A stretch of DNA of 64,000 bases. Source: Bradyrhizobium sp. LHD-71. Its GTDB lineage: Bacteria > Pseudomonadota > Alphaproteobacteria > Rhizobiales > Xanthobacteraceae. Made by a program: the position numbers and the translations under genes. Shown in pieces: positions 60,235-64,000 of this stretch (position 1 is the stretch's first letter; the number at the start of each line of letters is the position of its first letter). Below the pieces are notes generated by a model. It ran no database searches. It worked only from the letters and a program-made list of their open reading frames with translations, and had not been told where the DNA came from. Location: the NCBI RefSeq assembly GCF_031157255.1, contig NZ_JAVIFX010000007.1, positions 124,001 to 188,000 on the forward strand, in the 5' to 3' direction.

Positions 60235-61212
60235 TTACTCCGGCTTGATTCCCACACCCTCCAGGAACTGGACGAACAACGGCGTCTGCTCGGCGAAAAG
60301 CTTTTGCGCCTCGTCGTGCGGGATTGGGGGATTGAGGAAGAACTGGTCCATCGTCTGTTTGACCTTCGGATCGTTCGCGCCGGCAACGATGACGCCGGAG
60401 AGCTTCTTGATGATGTCCGGCGGCGTTCCGACAGGCAGCGCAAAGCAGGTGAAGCCGCGCAGCTCGTAGAGTTTCGACTTGGCGCCTTGTTCAATCATCG
60501 TCGGGACATCGGGCAGCACGGGCAGACGTTGCAGTCCGGTCGTGGCCAATGTTTTGGCGCGGCCACTCTGCAACACTGGCAACGCCGCATTGTAGCTGCC
60601 CACCGCGGCATCCAGCGACTGGCCGCCCACGTCGGCCCACATCGGCGTCTCGCCTCGATAATGCACGGGCTCGATGTTCAATCCATATTGCTTGTTGAGT
60701 TCGACGGCGAGCAGGTGGGCAGCGGACCCGAGCGCCCAGCTGCCCAGACTCACCTTCTCATTCTTCTTCGCATACGCGACGAACTCCTTCAAATTGCCCG
60801 CACCGGTCTTCTCGCTCGCCGCCATCACCAGCCCGATCTGGGTCATCAGCGATGCGAGCACGAAGTCCTTATCGGCGTCATAGGGCAGGTTCTTCACCAT
60901 CACCCGGTTCTGAATCATCGTCGCCGCGATGGTGACCATGAGCGTATAGCCGTCAGGCGGAGAGCGCTTCACCTCGACCGCGCCAAGAATGCCGCCGGCT
61001 CCACCCTTGTTTTCAACGACCACCGGCTGACCTAGCTGTCGCGCGATGTACTCGCCATAGGTCCGGGCGATGATGTCGGCCTGCCCGCCGGCGGGATAAC
61101 CGACAACGATGCGGATTGGCTTGTTCGGATAGGCTTCAGCCGATACCTCGACGGTGAACGCCGGCAGCGCCGCGGCTGCCGCACCCGCAGCGAGAAATGT
61201 TCGACGATCCAT
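60235..61212 (-). CDS. Tripartite tricarboxylate transporter-type (Bug) substrate-binding protein
   Basis: The 325-residue exported protein has a twin-arginine-like leader (MDRRTFLAAGAAAAALPAFTVEVSAEA) and Bug motifs YPNKPIRIVVGYPAGGQAD, GQPVVVENKGGAGGILG and PPDGYTLMVTI. The ATG has GGAGGAGA upstream. It follows the CoA-transferase gene in the same direction, so it is probably in one operon. No TctA/TctB partner in the window. Confidence 0.92.
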   Translation of the reverse strand: MDRRTFLAAGAAAAALPAFTVEVSAEAYPNKPIRIVVGYPAGGQADIIARTYGEYIARQLGQPVVVENKGGAGGILGAVEVKRSPPDGYTLMVTIAATMIQNRVMVKNLPYDADKDFVLASLMTQIGLVMAASEKTGAGNLKEFVAYAKKNEKVSLGSWALGSAAHLLAVELNKQYGLNIEPVHYRGETPMWADVGGQSLDAAVGSYNAALPVLQSGRAKTLATTGLQRLPVLPDVPTMIEQGAKSKLYELRGFTCFALPVGTPPDIIKKLSGVIVAGANDPKVKQTMDQFFLNPPIPHDEAQKLFAEQTPLFVQFLEGVGIKPE

Positions 61213-61280
61213 CCCCAATCTCCTCCCGTTCTCTCCGACTATTCTTTGCGCTGCCTGTATGTCTTTCTCTCGCTTCGCGC

Positions 61281-62471
61281 TCAGGCCGATTGCGAAAGCT
61301 CCTCGAGGATCGCAGCTGTGTGCTCTCCCAGCCGCGGCGCGTGCCGGGGTCGGGATCGCGCCTCGCCTGTCCAGCGGAATCCTTCGTTGAGGATGCGCGC
61401 CGATGTGCTCCGACCGAGCGGATGCGCTTCCAGCTCGGAATCTACGCGTCCGCTCTGCACGTAGTGGCCGTCGAGATAGGAGGGCACCGTCTGGACCATG
61501 GACGCTGGTACACCTGCCGCCGCGAGTCGCTCCTCCCAGACAACAGCTCTCTCGGTTGCGAACGCCTTCACAAGCTCGTCGCGCAGTGCCTTGTTGTTGA
61601 GGTCGGACAAAAACCCGTCCGGCGAGCTGGGCAACTTCGGCAGAAGTTCCCTGTTGGTGAGAATATCCGGCCGATCAAGAACGCGGCAAAGGATCTGAAA
61701 TTGGCGCAGCGTGTTCGCAGCCGTGGAAATCCAACCATCGGCGGTCGGGAATGTATCGGCGCCCGGACTGCCGACGAAGCCTTGATTGCCAACGCGGCGC
61801 GGCGCGATCCCGGCCAGCCAGTAATTCGCCACGGCACCAACCATCAACTGCGCCGACGCATCAACCATGGAGACATCGAGCACGATTGGAGACAGATCTC
61901 CCCTCGCGCGTCGCAGCAATGCTGCCAACATCGCGTTTGCTGCCATCATTCCCGTGCCGATGTCGATCATCGGGAAGCCCACCTTCATCGGCGGCGCTTC
62001 CGGATTGTCACCTTGTAACAACATCATTCCGGTGGCGGCCTGAATGACATGGTCATAGGCCGGCCGAGACGCATTCGGGCCGACCTGTCCCCATCCGGAG
62101 ATGGAGCAATAAATCAATGTCGGCTTGATTGCGTGCAGTCGCTCAGGCGTCAGTCCAAGCTTTGCCGCCTTTCCCGGTCGAAAATTCTCGACGAACACGT
62201 CAGCCGTCGCCACCAGCTTTTCCACCGTTCGACGGCCTTCGTCGGTCTTCAGGTCCAGTACGATCGAGCGCTTGCCTGCATTGAGAGCGACGAAGCCAGG
62301 CGCCATTCCTTTCAGTTCGGGCTGCAAGGAGAGGCCGCGCGTCTGATCGCCCTGCCCCGGTTTTTCGATCTTGATAACGTCGGCGCCCAACATGCACAGC
62401 TGATGGGTCGAAAACGGACCAGCCAAGACATGCGTAAGGTCGATGACACGGATACCCTCCAGGGGGCGCAT
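61281..62471 (-). CDS. CaiB/BaiF (type III) CoA-transferase
   Basis: The 396-residue protein starts MRPLEGIRVIDLTHVLAGPFSTHQLCMLGADVIKIEKPGQGDQTRG and has NAGKRSIVLDLK and VGFPMIDIGTGMMAANAM (candidate active-site Asp). AGGAAAG precedes the ATG. Flanked on both sides by Bug genes in the same direction, suggesting a carboxylate uptake and CoA activation unit. Confidence 0.92.
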   Translation of the reverse strand: MRPLEGIRVIDLTHVLAGPFSTHQLCMLGADVIKIEKPGQGDQTRGLSLQPELKGMAPGFVALNAGKRSIVLDLKTDEGRRTVEKLVATADVFVENFRPGKAAKLGLTPERLHAIKPTLIYCSISGWGQVGPNASRPAYDHVIQAATGMMLLQGDNPEAPPMKVGFPMIDIGTGMMAANAMLAALLRRARGDLSPIVLDVSMVDASAQLMVGAVANYWLAGIAPRRVGNQGFVGSPGADTFPTADGWISTAANTLRQFQILCRVLDRPDILTNRELLPKLPSSPDGFLSDLNNKALRDELVKAFATERAVVWEERLAAAGVPASMVQTVPSYLDGHYVQSGRVDSELEAHPLGRSTSARILNEGFRWTGEARSRPRHAPRLGEHTAAILEELSQSA

Positions 62472-62515
62472 GAGGTTCTTTCCTACTCAGACCGCAAACT
62501 TTAACCCGGCCTCGA

Positions 62516-63493
62516 CTATTGAGGCTCGATTCCAAACTTCTTTGCCTCGCGGGTGAAGTCGACGAGTTCCTGCTCCAGCCTGGCAGGAACGTCATCCAGT
62601 GCCCCCTCATAGGGCGAGATGCGAAGCTTGCGGAATTCCTCCTGCATCGAAGGAAGACGCAACACATCAGCCAATGCGGACTTGAGCTTGTCGATCACCG
62701 CAGGCGGCGTCTCCGACCTGACGAACAGTCCAAACCAGGTCTGCGCGTCGATTGCGGGATAGCCGAGCTCCGCGAATGTCGGAACATCCGGCAAGAACTC
62801 GACGCGCTTCTTGCTGGTGATGGCCAGAACATTGAGCTTGTCGGGATTGGCGTAAATCAGCGGCGCGGCCTGGGTCGGCAGCGAGAAATCCACGTCGCCG
62901 GTCATGACGGCCTGCACGGCTTCCGCGCCACCCTTATAATTTATGAGCGCCCAATCGATACCCGCAGCCTGCTTCAGCCTGGAGCCGATGACGGTTGCAA
63001 CACCGTCACCCGTCCCCGAACAGTTCAGTTCAGCCGGATTCGCCTTCCCGTAAACGACCAGATCCGGAAGCGAAGAGAATTTCTTCGATGCGATCAATAC
63101 CATGGCGCTCTGACCGAGCATGGCGACTGGCTTGAAGTCGGGCAACGAATAGCCCGGCTGCCTGAGCAAATACACGTTCGTGGCGAGAGAGCTCAATTGG
63201 AAGAGCACCGTGTAGCCGTCCGCCGGCGCGCTCTTCACAGCCTGGGTTCCGATGACGGTCGCGGCACCAGGCTTGTTCTCGACGACGATAGCCTGATCGA
63301 TGACTTTGCCCAGCTCGGTCGCAAGCTTTCTGCTCATCGCGTCGGTGATAGCACCGGGCGGAAACGGCACGATGATCCGGATTGGACGGGCCGGATAAGC
63401 GTCGGCGGCGGATGCTGTGCCCCCGGCCGGGAACGCGCCGAGCAACACGCCAACGGCGCAGATCCACCCAAACGTCCGATCGCGAAGATGCAT
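62516..63493 (-). CDS. Tripartite tricarboxylate transporter-type (Bug) substrate-binding protein
   Basis: The 325-residue exported protein has a signal peptide (TFGWICAVGVLLGAFPAGGTASAA) and YPARPIRIIVPFPPGAITD, QAIVVENKPGAATVIG and PADGYTVLFQL motifs. The ATG at 63493 fits the signal peptide; a GTG ten codons upstream is an alternative. Divergent from the LysR gene at 63637, which is likely its regulator. Confidence 0.9.
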   Translation of the reverse strand: MHLRDRTFGWICAVGVLLGAFPAGGTASAADAYPARPIRIIVPFPPGAITDAMSRKLATELGKVIDQAIVVENKPGAATVIGTQAVKSAPADGYTVLFQLSSLATNVYLLRQPGYSLPDFKPVAMLGQSAMVLIASKKFSSLPDLVVYGKANPAELNCSGTGDGVATVIGSRLKQAAGIDWALINYKGGAEAVQAVMTGDVDFSLPTQAAPLIYANPDKLNVLAITSKKRVEFLPDVPTFAELGYPAIDAQTWFGLFVRSETPPAVIDKLKSALADVLRLPSMQEEFRKLRISPYEGALDDVPARLEQELVDFTREAKKFGIEPQ

Positions 63494-63636
63494 GGTTTGA
63501 CGAGCTTTCCTTGGCGTTTCCACAGCTTGATCGTCCTTTTTCGGTCCAGAGCGTGGGCCTTGCGCATTGTTCGACCTAGCAAAACGCAGCCATCAAGTTA
63601 ATCTGTTGGCCGGTGATATCTCCATTAGGATAACTT

Positions 63637-64000
63637 ATGAATTTGTCGCTTCGTCAGTTGCAGATCCTCGTTCATGTGCATCGCGCCGGCAATCTTACGC
63701 GCGCGGCCACACAGCTTGGATTGACACAGGCTGCCGTCAGTTTGCAGCTCCAGCAGCTTGAGAAGGCTTTCGGCCTGCGCCTGTTCGACCGAACCACCCG
63801 CGAGCTTGTGCCAACTGGTGCGGGTGTGCAGGCAACTGCTGCGGCCGAGCAAATTCTCGCCGCCACGGACAATCTCACCAATCAGATGCGCAATCTCAAT
63901 GGCGTGAACACCGGCAAGCTGGCGATGGCCGTCTCGGCCGGGTTTGCATCGACATTCATGCCGCCGATCCTCTGCCAGTTCAGGAAGGATCATCCCGGAG
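63637..64000 (+). CDS. LysR-family transcriptional regulator (partial, runs off the window)
   Basis: The first 121 residues are visible. They contain the LysR HTH (LSLRQLQILVHVHRAGNLTRAATQLGLTQAAVSLQLQQLEKAFGLRLFDRTTRELVPT) and the start of the substrate-binding domain (GKLAMAVSAGFASTFMPPILCQF). ATG preceded by TAGGA. The 143-base gap to the divergent Bug gene probably holds the control site. The 3' end lies outside the window. Confidence 0.9.
   Translation, partial: MNLSLRQLQILVHVHRAGNLTRAATQLGLTQAAVSLQLQQLEKAFGLRLFDRTTRELVPTGAGVQATAAAEQILAATDNLTNQMRNLNGVNTGKLAMAVSAGFASTFMPPILCQFRKDHPG

Noticed and set aside
62519-63601. 360-codon plus-strand frame opposite the Bug gene
   Set aside because: Antisense shadow of a well-supported exported protein.
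1-64000. CRISPR arrays, tRNA/rRNA genes, insertion sequences or attachment sites
   Set aside because: No regularly spaced repeats, no tRNA-like cloverleaf and no transposase or integrase gene were recognised.

Overview
The window looks like chromosomal DNA of an alphaproteobacterium of the order Hyphomicrobiales, probably close to Bradyrhizobium. The clues are high GC, many substrate-binding proteins of the Bug (TctC) type, liv-type transporters, CaiB/BaiF CoA-transferases, and a short palindromic repeat (48556-48578) of a kind I associate with that group. This placement is an inference from gene content; no rRNA or other marker gene is present.

The layout is a polysaccharide locus between two catabolic regions. 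Left region (1-16.6 kb): an IclR regulator, a complete branched-chain-amino-acid-type ABC importer (livK-H-M-G-F order on the minus strand), a DsbA-like isomerase, an enoyl-CoA hydratase, two paralogous LysR regulators, two Bug binding proteins, and a five-gene minus-strand operon (CitE-like lyase, CoA-transferase, flavin monooxygenase, Bug protein, citryl-CoA-lyase-like protein). Right region (60.2-64 kb): two more Bug proteins, another CoA-transferase and the start of a divergent LysR gene.

Middle region (about 17-60 kb): a Wzx/Wzy-type surface polysaccharide locus. It has an initiating phosphoglycosyl transferase, GT4 and GT2 glycosyltransferases, a radical SAM protein, CDP-sugar and deoxysugar genes, several methyltransferases, a Wzx flippase, a Wzy polymerase and a Wzz chain-length protein. 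It also carries a set matching the mycobacterial polyprenyl-phosphate-D-arabinose pathway: HAD-UbiA fusion, DprE1, DprE2, GtrA and a GT-C transferase. A type I secretion pair is present whose membrane-fusion protein carries an extra C39-like domain normally found on the ABC partner. Two paralogous proteins without signal peptides, built from a shared N-terminal domain and an Ig-like domain, lie at the right end; the larger one also carries two lectin-like repeats. I found no Wza, no Wzc-type kinase and no TolC homologue, so export must rely on genes elsewhere.

The most interesting signal is regulatory. A 14-bp palindrome, TTGAC-N4-RTCAA, occurs seven times (plus one near-match and one weak match), always between genes and in front of polysaccharide transcription units. 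It has the geometry of an Fnr/FixK box, and the locus encodes its own Crp/Fnr-family protein (32086-32751). On most gene-facing sides a TAnnnT-like -10 hexamer begins 35 bases from the outer end of the box, as expected for class II activation. I read this as a local, undescribed regulon that co-controls glycan assembly, the arabinose-lipid donor pathway and probably type I secretion.
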